From: Sphingomonas sp. LHG3406-1
Lineage (GTDB): Bacteria; Pseudomonadota; Alphaproteobacteria; Sphingomonadales; Sphingomonadaceae
Direction: 5' to 3'
DNA length: 64,000 nt
NCBI RefSeq assembly: GCF_029637485.1
Contig: NZ_CP069128.1
Coordinates: 558,001 to 622,000 of the forward strand
The notes beneath the pieces were generated by a model. That model was given only the letters and a program-made list of their open reading frames with translations. It did no database searches and was not told where the DNA came from. How positions within the stretch are numbered: the stretch's first letter is position 1; every line of letters begins with the position of its first letter. Position numbers and translations under genes: made by a program. Below are positions 44,170-53,252 of this stretch, piece by piece.

Positions 44170-46217
44170 CCGGAACGCAGCAGATCCACTGCCTGATCGC
44201 GTTCGAACAGGTAGAGGCAAAGGCGGGCAGCCTCGCCGCGTTCGCCCTGCGGGCCGCCATCGCGATCGAGCAGCAGGCGCGCGTCCTGGGTGGCCATGGG
44301 CGCGAGGTCCTGGACCTGCTCGGGCGTGGCGAGGCGGAACTGGGCCTCGCCGGACTGGCGGTGCCCAAGGATCTCGCCGGGTCCGCGCAGGCGCAGGTCC
44401 TCTTCGGCGATGCGGAAGCCATCGTTGGTCTCGCGCATCAGGGCAAGGCGTGCCCGCCCCGTTTCGCTAAGGGTGGCACCGCGCAGCAGCAGGCAGGTCG
44501 ACTTCGCCGCGCCGCGGCCGACCCGTCCGCGTAGCTGGTGCAATTGGCTGAGGCCGAAGCGCTCGGCGCCCTCGATGATCATCAGCGCGGCATTGGGGAC
44601 GTCGACCCCGACCTCGATGACCGTGGTCGCGACCAGCACGGCGAGGCGGCCGGCGGCGAACTCGGCCATGACCGCGTCCTTGTCCGGCCCTTTCATGCGG
44701 CCGTGGACGAGGCCGACCTGGCCAGGAAAACGCAGCGCGAGGGCGGCGGCGCGATCCTCGGCGGCCGCGGCGTCGCTGGTCTCGCTTTCGGCGACGAGGG
44801 GGCAGACCCAATAGGCCTGTCCGCCGGCGGCGACGTGGCGGGCGAGGCCTTCGACCACTTCGGCGATCCGTTCCTCGGCGATGACGCGGGTTTCGACCGG
44901 GGTGCGGCCGGGCGGCATCTCGTCGATCCGGCTGACGTCCATCTCGCCATATTGGGTGAGCGTCAGGGTGCGCGGAATGGGCGTCGCGGTCATGGCGAGC
45001 AGGTGCGGCGTGCCCATGCCCTTGGCGGTGAGCAGAAGGCGTTCGCTGACCCCGAAGCGATGCTGCTCATCGATGACGACCAGGCCGAGGCGGCGATACC
45101 CAACCTTGTCCTGGAAGATGGCGTGCGTGCCGACGAGGATGTCGATCGAGCCGTCGGCGAGACCCATCAGGGTGGAATCGCGCGCCCTGCCCTTCTCCCG
45201 GCCGGTCAGGATGGCGACCCGGACTCCCAGCGAATCCAGTTGCTTGAGCAAGGTCGCATGATGCTGCCTGGCAAGGATTTCGGTTGGGGCGAGCATTGCT
45301 GCCTGGGCCCCCGCCTCCACTGCTTCGAGCATGGCGAGCAGCGCGACCAGCGTCTTGCCCGAGCCGACATCGCCCTGCAGCAGGCGGAGCATGGGCACTT
45401 CCTGGCCTAAGTCGTCACGGATCTCCTGCACCACGCGGCGCTGGGCGCCGGTCAGGGCATAGGGAAGGTCCAGCGCGTTGGTGAGGCGCCCGTCCCCGCG
45501 CAGGGGCACGCCGCGCTGGCGGCGGCTGACCTGCCGAAGCAGCGCAAGGGCGAGCTGATTGGCGAAGATTTCGTCATAGGCGAGCCGCTTGCGCGCCGCC
45601 TCGTCGGCCGGCTTGGCATGGATGGTGGCGAGCGCCGTGCGCCAGTCGCGCCAGCCCTGCCGGTCACGGACCGATGGCTCGATCCACTCGGGAAGCGGCG
45701 GCGCGCGCTCCAGCGCGGCATTGACCAGTTCGCGCAGGCGCCGCGAGGTCAGCCCCTCGGTCAGCGGATAGACCGTCTCCTTGAGCGCCGGGCCGGGCTT
45801 GCCGGGCTCGGTCACTTCCGGATGGATCATCTGCCATTCGTCGCCGTAGGATTCGAGCTTGCCGGTGACGGTACGGGTCTCGCCGAGGGGAAGCTGCTTC
45901 GCCGCCCAGCCGCCATGGTTGAAGAAGGCGAGGGTCAGCATGTTCCCTTCCCCGTCCACGGCATAGATGCGCGTCGGCCCGCGCCCGCGGCTGGTGCGGA
46001 TCTCGGTGGCCCTGACGTCGAGGATCACCTGGCGCCCGAGCAACACGGGCGAGGCGCCCGCGGCCCGGACGCGCTCGATGGCGCCGGTCGGCATGTGGAA
46101 GAGGAGATCGATCGCGCGGGTAAGCCCGAGTTTCGCCAGCTGCTTCGCGACCTGCGGACCGACGCCCTTCAGCGACTCCACTTCGGCGAACAGGGGATTG
46201 AGCAGGTCCGGGCGCAT
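44166..46217 (-). CDS. recG: ATP-dependent DNA helicase RecG
   Basis: 683 residues from the ATG at 46217; the frame runs further upstream (to 46451) but through a REP element and the sdhE gene on the other strand. RecG reverses stalled replication forks and processes Holliday junctions. Wedge/OB region at about 60-180, Walker [16 protein letters not shown], Walker [21 protein letters not shown], and motif [12 protein letters not shown]. The C-terminal [25 protein letters not shown] is the RecG signature. Confidence 0.96.
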   Translation of the reverse strand: MRPDLLNPLFAEVESLKGVGPQVAKQLAKLGLTRAIDLLFHMPTGAIERVRAAGASPVLLGRQVILDVRATEIRTSRGRGPTRIYAVDGEGNMLTLAFFNHGGWAAKQLPLGETRTVTGKLESYGDEWQMIHPEVTEPGKPGPALKETVYPLTEGLTSRRLRELVNAALERAPPLPEWIEPSVRDRQGWRDWRTALATIHAKPADEAARKRLAYDEIFANQLALALLRQVSRRQRGVPLRGDGRLTNALDLPYALTGAQRRVVQEIRDDLGQEVPMLRLLQGDVGSGKTLVALLAMLEAVEAGAQAAMLAPTEILARQHHATLLKQLDSLGVRVAILTGREKGRARDSTLMGLADGSIDILVGTHAIFQDKVGYRRLGLVVIDEQHRFGVSERLLLTAKGMGTPHLLAMTATPIPRTLTLTQYGEMDVSRIDEMPPGRTPVETRVIAEERIAEVVEGLARHVAAGGQAYWVCPLVAESETSDAAAAEDRAAALALRFPGQVGLVHGRMKGPDKDAVMAEFAAGRLAVLVATTVIEVGVDVPNAALMIIEGAERFGLSQLHQLRGRVGRGAAKSTCLLLRGATLSETGRARLALMRETNDGFRIAEEDLRLRGPGEILGHRQSGEAQFRLATPEQVQDLAPMATQDARLLLDRDGGPQGERGEAARLCLYLFERDQAVDLLRSG

Positions 46218-46230
46218 CGTCTCTCTTATC

Positions 46231-46315
46231 GTCAACCCGAACTGGACCCGGGGTCCAGCTTTTTCGAAGACGTCATGGCAGAGGAAGGTGGATGCCGGGT
46301 CAAGCCCGGCATGAC
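46231..46315. repeat. Pair of REP-like palindromes between recG and sdhE
   Basis: The downstream unit (46290-46315) has arms ATGCCGGG/CCCGGCAT around TCAAG and is the exact 26-base reverse copy of 22241-22266. The upstream unit (46231-46259) is a divergent relative with GGACCCGGGGTCC. Located in the divergent gap between recG and sdhE. Confidence 0.75.
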
Positions 46316-46343
46316 GATTGTGAGTCACCCTCTTCTTACCTAC

Positions 46344-46619
46344 ATGGCCGCCATGCTCGACGACATGATCACCAAGCGTCTGCGCTGGCGCGCGCATCAT
46401 CGTGGGACGAAGGAGGCCGACCGGATGATCGGCGGGTTCTTCGACCGCCATGTCGAGAGCTGGTCGCCCGAGGACAAGGCCCTGTTCGAGGCGCTGCTGG
46501 AAGAGCAGGATGTCGATATCATGGCGTGGGCGATCGGAACGCAGGAGGTGCCGGAGCGCTTTTCCGGCGAGATGATGACCGCGCTCCAGCGTCTAGACTA
46601 TCTGCCGATCGACCGGTGA
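46344..46619 (+). CDS. sdhE: Succinate dehydrogenase FAD-assembly factor SdhE
   Basis: 91 residues from ATG at 46344 (another ATG three codons later). The SdhE/Sdh5 family pattern is visible: RLRWRAHHRGTKEAD contains the RGxxE motif, followed by WSPEDKALFEALLEEQDVDIMAWA. SdhE helps attach FAD covalently to the succinate dehydrogenase flavoprotein in the cytoplasm. The stop overlaps the GTG start of mfd by 4 bases, giving coupled expression with a repair gene. Confidence 0.9.
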   Translation: MAAMLDDMITKRLRWRAHHRGTKEADRMIGGFFDRHVESWSPEDKALFEALLEEQDVDIMAWAIGTQEVPERFSGEMMTALQRLDYLPIDR

Positions 46620-49600
46620 GCGAGCTTCAGCGCATCCTGGCGGCCGACGCGCCGCTGACGCTTGCGAGCGTGCCGACGGGCTTCCTGCCGTGGCTCGCCG
46701 CCGATCTCGCGCGGGCGGCGCGCGTACGGGCGGTGGTGATTGCGTCGGACGAGGCGGCGATGCGCAGCGTCGCGGAGACGGCGCCGGCCTTCGCGCCGGA
46801 GCTGGAGGTGCTGACCTTTCCCGCCTGGGACTGCCTGCCCTATGACCGCGCCTCCCCGGCCCTCCGGGTCATGGCCGAGCGGCTGGCGACTCTCAACCGG
46901 CTGCAGGAGAAGAGCGACAAGCCGCAACTGCTGGTGACGACGGCCAATGCCGCGACCCAGCGGACGCTGACCCCCTTTCGCATCCGCCAGCTGACGCGGC
47001 GGCTGGCGCCCGGCGAGCGGATCGAGCGCGACCGGCTGATCACCTTGCTGACGGCGAACGGCTACCATCGCACCGACAGCGTCGCGGAAGCGGGCGAGTT
47101 CGCGGTTCGCGGCGGGCTTCTCGACCTGTTCCCCTCGGGCCTCGGCCATGCCATCCGGCTCGACTTCTTCGGCGACGAGATCGAGACGATGCGGTCGTTC
47201 GATCCGGCGGACCAGCGGACAATCGGGACGGCCGAGCCCTTTACGCTGATGCCGGCAAGCGAGGCGCTGCTCGACGAGGAGAGCATCAAGCGGTTCCGGG
47301 CCCGCTATCGCGAGCATTTCGGCGCAACCGCGACCGGCGACCCGCTCTACCAGGCGGTGAGCGACGGGCGACGGCTGGCGGGCATGGAGCATTGGCTGCC
47401 GCTGTTCGAGGAGCGGCTTGAGACCCTGTTCGAGCACCTGGGCGCCGAGGACCTGATCCTCCGTGACGGCGGCGTCGACGGCGCGATCGAGAGCCGGCGC
47501 GAGGCGATCCAGGACTATTTCTCCAATCGCGAGCGGGCGATGGTCGCGGAGCCGGGCAGCTACCGCCCACTGGCACCGTCGGAGCTCTACCTGTCGGCCA
47601 AGGAATGGTCCGGGTTGCTGCAGGAGCGGCCGGTCCATCTCGCCTCGACCTTTCCCGAGCCTCCCTCCGAGAAGGTGATCGACTTCGGCGTGGTCGCCGC
47701 GCGCGACTTCGCGCCCGAACGAGCGGCCAACGAGAATGTCTACGAAGCCGTCGTCAAGCACGTCGCGAAGCTCTGGAAAGACAAGAAGAAAGTCGTGCTC
47801 GCCAGCTATTCGGCGGGCGCTCGCGAGCGGCTTGCCGGACTGCTGAAGGACCACGGGCTGACCGGGCAGAAGCTGGTCGGCGACTGGCAGGAAGCGCTCG
47901 GCGCGCAGGATGTGGCCGCTTTGCTGGTGCTGCCGCTCGACCATGGGTTCAGCTCGGCCGAAGTGGCGGTGCTGACCGAACAGGACATGCTTGGCGACCG
48001 GCTGGTCCGGCGCAGGAAGCGGCGGAAGAGCGCGGATGCGTTCCTGTCCGAGCTGGCGACGCTCACCCCCGGTGACCTCGTCGTCCATGCCGAGCATGGC
48101 ATCGGCCGCTACGAGGGGCTGACCCAGGTCCAGGTGGGCAAGAGCCCGCACGATTGCGTCGCGCTGGAATATGCGGGCGGCAACAAGCTCTACGTGCCGG
48201 TCGAGAATATCGACGTCCTCTCGCGCTACGGCAGCGGCGAGGAAGGCGTGGCAATGGACCGGCTTGGCGGCGAGGCGTGGCAGCGGCGCAAGGCCCGGAT
48301 GAAGGAGCGAATCCGCGAGATCGCGGGCGAGCTCATCAAGACCGCCGCCGCGCGGGCGCTGCGACAGGGGGCGGTGGCCGAGCCGGACAGCGGCTATCCG
48401 GCGATGGTCGACCGCTTCCCCTACGAAGAGACGGACGATCAGGCCCGCGCGATCGGCGACGTGCTGGAGGATCTGGCGGCGGGACGGCCGATGGACCGGC
48501 TGGTCTGCGGCGACGTCGGCTTCGGCAAGACGGAGGTAGCGCTGCGGGCGGCGTTCGTGGCCGCCATGGCCGGCTACCAGGTGGCGGTGGTCTGCCCGAC
48601 GACCTTGCTCGCGCGGCAGCATTATTCGAATTTCGTCGAGCGGATGAAGGGCTTTCCGATCGAGGTCGGGCGCCTCAGCCGGCTGGTCTCGTCGACCGAG
48701 GCGAAGAAGACACGCGACCTCCTGGAAGCGGGCAAGATCGACATCGTCGTCGGCACCCACGCCATCCTTGCCAAGACGGTCAAGTTCCGGAAACTTGGGC
48801 TCGTCATCGTCGACGAGGAGCAGCGCTTCGGGGTGACGCACAAGGAGCGGCTGAAGAGCCTCAAGGCCGACGTCCATGTGCTGACGCTGACCGCGACGCC
48901 CATTCCGCGCACGCTGCAGATGGCGATGAGCGGGCTTCGTGAGCTGTCGGTCATCCAGACTCCGCCGGTCGATCGCCTGGCGGTGCGCACCTATGTGACG
49001 CCGTGGGACCCGGTCGTCATGCGCGAAGCGCTGCTGCGCGAACATTATCGCGGCGGGCAGAGCTATTTCGTGGTCCCGCGCATCTCCGATCTTCCCGACA
49101 TCGAGGAATGGCTGCGCGAGGAAGTGCCGGAAGTGAAGCCGATCGTCGCGCATGGGCAATTGGCGCCGACCGAGGTCGAGGAGCGCATGAGCGCCTTCTA
49201 CGACCGCAAGTATGACGTGCTTCTGTCCACCACCATCGTCGAAAGCGGGCTCGACATTCCGAGTGCCAATACGCTGATCGTGCACCGGGCGGAGCGGTTC
49301 GGGCTGGCGCAGCTCTACCAGCTGCGCGGGCGGGTCGGCCGGTCCAAGACCCGCGCCTATGCCTATATGACGACCCCGCCCGATCGGCAGATCACCGAAA
49401 CGGCGGAGAAAAGGCTGACTGTGCTGTCGAACCTCGACACGCTCGGCGCCGGATTTCAGCTGGCCAGCCACGACCTCGACATCCGCGGGGCGGGCAATCT
49501 GCTCGGCGACGAGCAGTCGGGGCACATCAAGGAGGTCGGCTTCGAACTCTACCAGTCGATGCTCGAGGATGCGATCCTCGACATGAAGGCGGGCGGCACG

Positions 49601-50095
49601 CGCGAGGACAAACCGGACGAGTTCTCACCCCAGATCAACGTCGAGGCGCCGATCATGATCTCGGAGGAGTATGTCCCGGACCTCGACCTTCGCATGGGGC
49701 TCTACCGCCGGCTCGGCGAATTGACCGAGCCGCGCGAGGTGGAGGAGTTCGCGGCCGAGATGATCGACCGCTTCGGCAAGCTTCCGGAGGAGACGAACAA
49801 CCTGCTGCAAGTGGTTGAAACCAAGATCCATTGCCGCAAGGCCTGCATCGCCAAGCTGGACGCCGGCGCGCGCGGCGCGGTGGTGACCTTCTCGGCCTCC
49901 GGCTTCCCGGACGTGGGCGGTCTGTTCGCCTATATCGAGCGGCTGAAGGGCACGGCGAAGCTTCGTCCCGACCAGAAACTGGTGGTCAGTCGCGACTGGG
50001 GAACGCCGGCGCAGCGGCTGAACGGCGCGCTGCAGCTATCGCGCGGGCTGGCGCGGGTGGCGGCGGCGGCGAAACGGGAGAAGGTGGCGGCCTAA
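46616..50095 (+). CDS. mfd: Transcription-repair coupling factor
   Basis: 1159 residues from GTG at 46616 overlapping the sdhE stop (the frame is open upstream, inside sdhE). Mfd removes stalled RNA polymerase and recruits UvrA. UvrB-homology region at the N-terminus (FAVRGGLLDLFPSG), RNA polymerase interaction domain near 470-540 (LVVHAEHGIGRYEGL ... NKLYVPVENIDVLSRY), then the RecG-like motor: Walker [33 protein letters not shown], and QLRGRVGRS. All helicase motifs are intact and the length is typical. Confidence 0.97.
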   Translation: MSELQRILAADAPLTLASVPTGFLPWLAADLARAARVRAVVIASDEAAMRSVAETAPAFAPELEVLTFPAWDCLPYDRASPALRVMAERLATLNRLQEKSDKPQLLVTTANAATQRTLTPFRIRQLTRRLAPGERIERDRLITLLTANGYHRTDSVAEAGEFAVRGGLLDLFPSGLGHAIRLDFFGDEIETMRSFDPADQRTIGTAEPFTLMPASEALLDEESIKRFRARYREHFGATATGDPLYQAVSDGRRLAGMEHWLPLFEERLETLFEHLGAEDLILRDGGVDGAIESRREAIQDYFSNRERAMVAEPGSYRPLAPSELYLSAKEWSGLLQERPVHLASTFPEPPSEKVIDFGVVAARDFAPERAANENVYEAVVKHVAKLWKDKKKVVLASYSAGARERLAGLLKDHGLTGQKLVGDWQEALGAQDVAALLVLPLDHGFSSAEVAVLTEQDMLGDRLVRRRKRRKSADAFLSELATLTPGDLVVHAEHGIGRYEGLTQVQVGKSPHDCVALEYAGGNKLYVPVENIDVLSRYGSGEEGVAMDRLGGEAWQRRKARMKERIREIAGELIKTAAARALRQGAVAEPDSGYPAMVDRFPYEETDDQARAIGDVLEDLAAGRPMDRLVCGDVGFGKTEVALRAAFVAAMAGYQVAVVCPTTLLARQHYSNFVERMKGFPIEVGRLSRLVSSTEAKKTRDLLEAGKIDIVVGTHAILAKTVKFRKLGLVIVDEEQRFGVTHKERLKSLKADVHVLTLTATPIPRTLQMAMSGLRELSVIQTPPVDRLAVRTYVTPWDPVVMREALLREHYRGGQSYFVVPRISDLPDIEEWLREEVPEVKPIVAHGQLAPTEVEERMSAFYDRKYDVLLSTTIVESGLDIPSANTLIVHRAERFGLAQLYQLRGRVGRSKTRAYAYMTTPPDRQITETAEKRLTVLSNLDTLGAGFQLASHDLDIRGAGNLLGDEQSGHIKEVGFELYQSMLEDAILDMKAGGTREDKPDEFSPQINVEAPIMISEEYVPDLDLRMGLYRRLGELTEPREVEEFAAEMIDRFGKLPEETNNLLQVVETKIHCRKACIAKLDAGARGAVVTFSASGFPDVGGLFAYIERLKGTAKLRPDQKLVVSRDWGTPAQRLNGALQLSRGLARVAAAAKREKVAA

Positions 50096-50826
50096 AGGCG
50101 GTGGACGCGGCTCACGACCGGCATGGTGACATGGCGCCGCTGCCCGTCCGGCCAGACCGAACGCAGCGCCGTGAAGGCATCGTCAGTGACCTCGGCACCC
50201 AATTTCTGCACCACCGACCAGCTCAGCACATAGGCTTCCACTTGGTCCCGCTCCCAAGCGAGATGGATGGCGGCCGGGGTCATGCGCACCTCCTCGCCCG
50301 GGAGACGCAGCGCCCGGTAGCCGTCGATCAGAAGCCAGTTGCCCGGAAGCCAGTGCTCCTCAAGGCGCTTCAGCAGAAGCTCGCCGATGATACCGTCCAC
50401 CTGGCTGTCGACATACCACCAGCCGTAGCCGATCGCCGCGACCAGACCGCCAGGACGGAGCACGCGTTGCACCTCGGCCCCGAATTGCTCGGGATCGAAC
50501 CAGTGCGCGGCCTGGGCGGCAAGGACCAGGTCGCAGCTGGCGTCGGCAAGGCCGCAACGCTCTGCCGGCTCGACCGCGTAGGTTACGCGCTCGACGGGCT
50601 CGGCTGCGGCGATCTGGGCCGAACTGGGATCGCTGGCGTGGACGGCCGCGAAATGCCGCGCCAGCGCGCGCGCCGCCTGACCGTTGCCCGTGCCCGGGTA
50701 CCACGCCAGATCACGGCCAGGCGCGAGGGACGCCAACTCGGCGATCACCCGTTCCGGATAGGTCGGCCGAGCCGAGGCATAGAGTTCGGCGTGGCCTGAA
50801 AAGAGGTCGGGAAAGGCGCCGCTCAG
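50092..50826 (-). CDS. Class I SAM-dependent methyltransferase, probable CTG start
   Basis: 244 residues if translation begins at CTG (50826), which overlaps the stop of the upstream EAL gene as CTGA. The first ordinary start codon (GTG at 50748) would remove the conserved SGHAELYASARPTYPERV, so a CTG start, or a recent ATG-to-CTG change, is more likely. The SAM motif I is WYPGTGNGQAARALA (usually D-x-G-C-G-x-G), followed by HASDPSSAQI and VLAAQAAHWFDPE. This is the family of unassigned small-molecule methyltransferases of sphingomonads. Substrate unknown. Its end overlaps the mfd stop by 4 bases. Confidence 0.72.
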   Translation of the reverse strand: MSGAFPDLFSGHAELYASARPTYPERVIAELASLAPGRDLAWYPGTGNGQAARALARHFAAVHASDPSSAQIAAAEPVERVTYAVEPAERCGLADASCDLVLAAQAAHWFDPEQFGAEVQRVLRPGGLVAAIGYGWWYVDSQVDGIIGELLLKRLEEHWLPGNWLLIDGYRALRLPGEEVRMTPAAIHLAWERDQVEAYVLSWSVVQKLGAEVTDDAFTALRSVWPDGQRRHVTMPVVSRVHRL

Positions 50827-51641
50827 TTCAGGAATATCCCGAGCTCCTTCTCACTCATGGCGCGGGCGCCGAGAAAACCCTGATAGAGGTCGCAACCCCA
50901 TTGTTCGAGCAGCGCCAGCTGGCCGGGATCCTCGACCCCTTCGACCAGCACTTCGAGCTCCAGCTCGCGGGCGAGGGCGATCAGCGCCTTGACGACGATC
51001 TGCGCGCGGCGGCCGCCGACCAGGTCGCGGATCAGGCCTCGGTCGATCTTGATCAGGTCGAGCGGGAGGGTGGTGAGCCAGGCGAGGCTGGAATAGCCGG
51101 TGCCGAAATCGTCGACCGCGATGCGCACGCCGGCGGCACGCAGGCACGCGAGACGCGCGGCGGCGGCGGTGGGATCGGCGATCAGGCTGGACTCGGTGAT
51201 CTCGGCCGTGACCCGCTCGGGCGACAGGCCGGCGGCGGCGATCTCGTCGAGCAGCCAGCGCTCGTAGCCGGGCCGGGCCAGATCTTCGGGCAGGAGGTTG
51301 AGCGACAGGCGGAGCTGCCCGAGGCGCCCCTGCCAGGCGCCGACCGTGTGCAGCACCTTGCGTTGCACATTGCGCGAGAGGCGCTCGCTCAGCGACGACT
51401 GGGCCGCGCGGGCGAACAGATCCTCGGGCGCAACCCCCTCGGGTGCGCGGGCCAGCGCCTCGACCCCGATCACCTCGCCCGAGCGGATGCTCCACTGCGG
51501 CTGGAAAGCGAGACCCACGCCATTCTCGTCGAGCAGGCGAAGCAGCGCCTCGTCCCGCGCGGCGGGAACGGCCGGCACGGTGGGAAGCGCGTCGCTGGCA
51601 CGACGTGCGTTGGAACGCGACAGGGGAGCAGCACGTGTCAT
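50823..51641 (-). CDS. EAL-domain cyclic-di-GMP phosphodiesterase
   Basis: 272 residues: a short variable start, then a single EAL domain. Catalytic/metal-binding signatures are intact: GVEALAR (EAL), RLSLNLLP (Asn), AEITESS (Glu), DDFGTGYSS, IKIDRG (Lys), EVLVEGVED (Glu) and DLYQGFLGAR (Gln). It should hydrolyse cyclic di-GMP to pGpG. No sensor or GGDEF domain is attached, so input must come from the short N-terminus or from other proteins. Coupled to the methyltransferase gene by a CTGA overlap. Confidence 0.9.
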   Translation of the reverse strand: MTRAAPLSRSNARRASDALPTVPAVPAARDEALLRLLDENGVGLAFQPQWSIRSGEVIGVEALARAPEGVAPEDLFARAAQSSLSERLSRNVQRKVLHTVGAWQGRLGQLRLSLNLLPEDLARPGYERWLLDEIAAAGLSPERVTAEITESSLIADPTAAAARLACLRAAGVRIAVDDFGTGYSSLAWLTTLPLDLIKIDRGLIRDLVGGRRAQIVVKALIALARELELEVLVEGVEDPGQLALLEQWGCDLYQGFLGARAMSEKELGIFLN

Positions 51642-51778
51642 GGTCCTTGCTCTAGTTCATAGCATATCCGGCCGCAGCCCGCCTCCCCTCGCCTGCTCCG
51701 AAACGGGACGGTGGCGGCAACGGGGCGCCGCCGCTATGCTTCCCCCAAGCGGCAGCGAAAGAAGGAAGAGCCACCAGC

Positions 51779-52594
51779 ATGAGCGCGGAACTGCCGCAGG
51801 GCCCAGGCGCTAAGCGCGACCTCAGCGGCGACGGGATCGCGCTGGTCGCCAGCCATGGCGAGGCGGCGCAGGCGGCCGCGGCCATGCTCCGCCGCCGCTA
51901 TCTGTTCGCCGAGGAGCGCGAGGCGAAGATCATCGTCGCGCTGGGCGGCGACGGCTTCATGCTCCACACGCTCCACCAGATGCTCGACGGGGGGGAGGCC
52001 AGGCCGGTGTTCGGAATGAACCGCGGTACGGTCGGCTTCCTGATGAACGAATGGCGGCTCGACCGGCTGGCGGAGCGGGTGGCGGGCGCCAAGGCGGTCC
52101 GCATTGCCCCGCTCACCATGCGCGCCGAGACGGTCCATGGCGACGAATGGACCCATGCCGCCATCAATGAAGTGTCGTTGCTGCGCGAGACGCGGCAGGC
52201 GGCCAAGATCGAAGTGATGGTGAACGGCCGCGTGGCGCTGCCGGAACTGGTCGCCGACGGTGTGCTCGTGGCAACGCCGGCGGGTTCGACCGCCTACAAT
52301 TACTCAGCCAAGGGACCGATCCTGCCGCTGTCCGCGCCGCTGCTGACGCTGACCCCGATTGCGCCTTTCCGTCCGCGGCGCTGGACCGGCGCCATTCTGC
52401 CCGACGAGGCGCGGGTCTGCTTCCGGGTGCTCGAGCCCGCCGACCGGCTGGTCTCCGCCGTCGCCGACCAGTTCGAGGTTCGCGACGTCAAGCAGGTCGA
52501 GATCAGCCTCGACCGCAGCCGCTCGCTCACCTTGCTGTTCGATCCCGAACAGGCACTCGACGAACGCATTGCCGCCGAACAGTTTGCTGCTTGA
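51779..52594 (+). CDS. nadK: NAD kinase
   Basis: 271 residues. Family motifs GGDG (IVALGGDGFMLHTLH), NRGTVGFLMNE, INEVSLLRET and PAGSTAYNYSAKGPI identify it; phosphorylates NAD to NADP with ATP or polyphosphate. The start at 51779 is followed by SAELPQGPGAKRD, possibly a slightly long N-terminus. Divergent from the EAL gene (137-base gap with no feature seen) and followed by tRNA-Asn. Confidence 0.93.
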   Translation: MSAELPQGPGAKRDLSGDGIALVASHGEAAQAAAAMLRRRYLFAEEREAKIIVALGGDGFMLHTLHQMLDGGEARPVFGMNRGTVGFLMNEWRLDRLAERVAGAKAVRIAPLTMRAETVHGDEWTHAAINEVSLLRETRQAAKIEVMVNGRVALPELVADGVLVATPAGSTAYNYSAKGPILPLSAPLLTLTPIAPFRPRRWTGAILPDEARVCFRVLEPADRLVSAVADQFEVRDVKQVEISLDRSRSLTLLFDPEQALDERIAAEQFAA

Positions 52595-52649
52595 GGGCCT
52601 TGCAAAGGCCATGAGCCTGCGCCATAGGCGCGCTCGCCGAGGCAATCGT

Positions 52650-52724
52650 TCCCCGATAGCTCAGCGGTAGAGTAGGTGACTGTTAATCACTTGGTCGTTG
52701 GTTCGAATCCAACTCGGGGAGCCA
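52650..52724 (+). tRNA. tRNA-Asn (GTT)
   Basis: 75 nt with encoded CCA. Acceptor TCCCCGA/TCGGGGA, D arm GCTCAGCGGTAGAGT, anticodon arm GGTGA-CTGTTAA-TCACT giving anticodon GTT, T arm GTTGG-TTCGAAT-CCAAC, discriminator G. The BLUF gene starts 91 bases downstream. Confidence 0.95.
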
Positions 52725-52814
52725 CTTTCAGCCCTTCAGGACACGAGCTCCATCCATCGGCAGGCACGGTAGCCTGGGGCGACGCCTGCAATTTCGATCG
52801 ACAGGTGGCGAAGG

Positions 52815-53240
52815 GTGCTCGAGCGTCTCGTCTATATCAGTGCAGCACGCGAGCCACAGACGCCGGATGCCGTTGCGCGCATCCTTGATGTTTCCCGCCA
52901 GCGCAACGCATCGGCGGATGTCACTGGCCTTCTGATCGGAGGAAATCAGTGGTGGATGCAATTGCTCGAGGGCGAGACTCCCTCACTCGAGCCCGTCTGG
53001 CAGTCGATCAGGCATGATCCGCGCCATGATCCGGTCGTGCTGGTGCTCCGGCGCCCGATCGACTCCCGCGACTTTGCCGGCTGGAGCCTGCAGTTCCGCG
53101 ACGCAGGGGACAAGCATTTCGGAACCTTGCTCCGCGAACTGACGGACGGCCTTACGGACGAACGGCTCCAGCATCAGATCCTCAAATTTGGGGCCACGTT
53201 CTTGGCGGGCAATCCGTCCTGGACCTACGACCTGGACTGA
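52815..53240 (+). CDS. BLUF-domain blue-light receptor, short single-domain type
   Basis: 141 residues, GTG start. The flavin-binding BLUF domain covers residues 1-95. Tyr7 (LVYIS), Asn31 (RNASADVTG), Gln49 (WMQLLEG) and Trp90 (FAGWSLQF) have exactly the spacing of AppA Tyr21, Asn45, Gln63 and Trp104, so photochemistry should be intact. The C-terminal helices (LLRELTDGLTDERLQ) are the usual output cap of short BLUF proteins, which act through protein partners. No EAL or other output domain is fused, although an EAL gene lies 1.2 kb away. Confidence 0.93.
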   Translation: MLERLVYISAAREPQTPDAVARILDVSRQRNASADVTGLLIGGNQWWMQLLEGETPSLEPVWQSIRHDPRHDPVVLVLRRPIDSRDFAGWSLQFRDAGDKHFGTLLRELTDGLTDERLQHQILKFGATFLAGNPSWTYDLD

Positions 53241-53252
53241 GAAGCGCCAGAC

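Noticed and set aside
46598..49525. 975-codon open frame antisense to mfd
   Set aside because: The mfd gene on the other strand is complete with all helicase motifs; the antisense frame shows only shadow composition.
52595..52814. tRNA-Asn as a possible integration site for a mobile element carrying the BLUF gene
   Set aside because: No integrase, no repeated tRNA end and no change in composition were seen.
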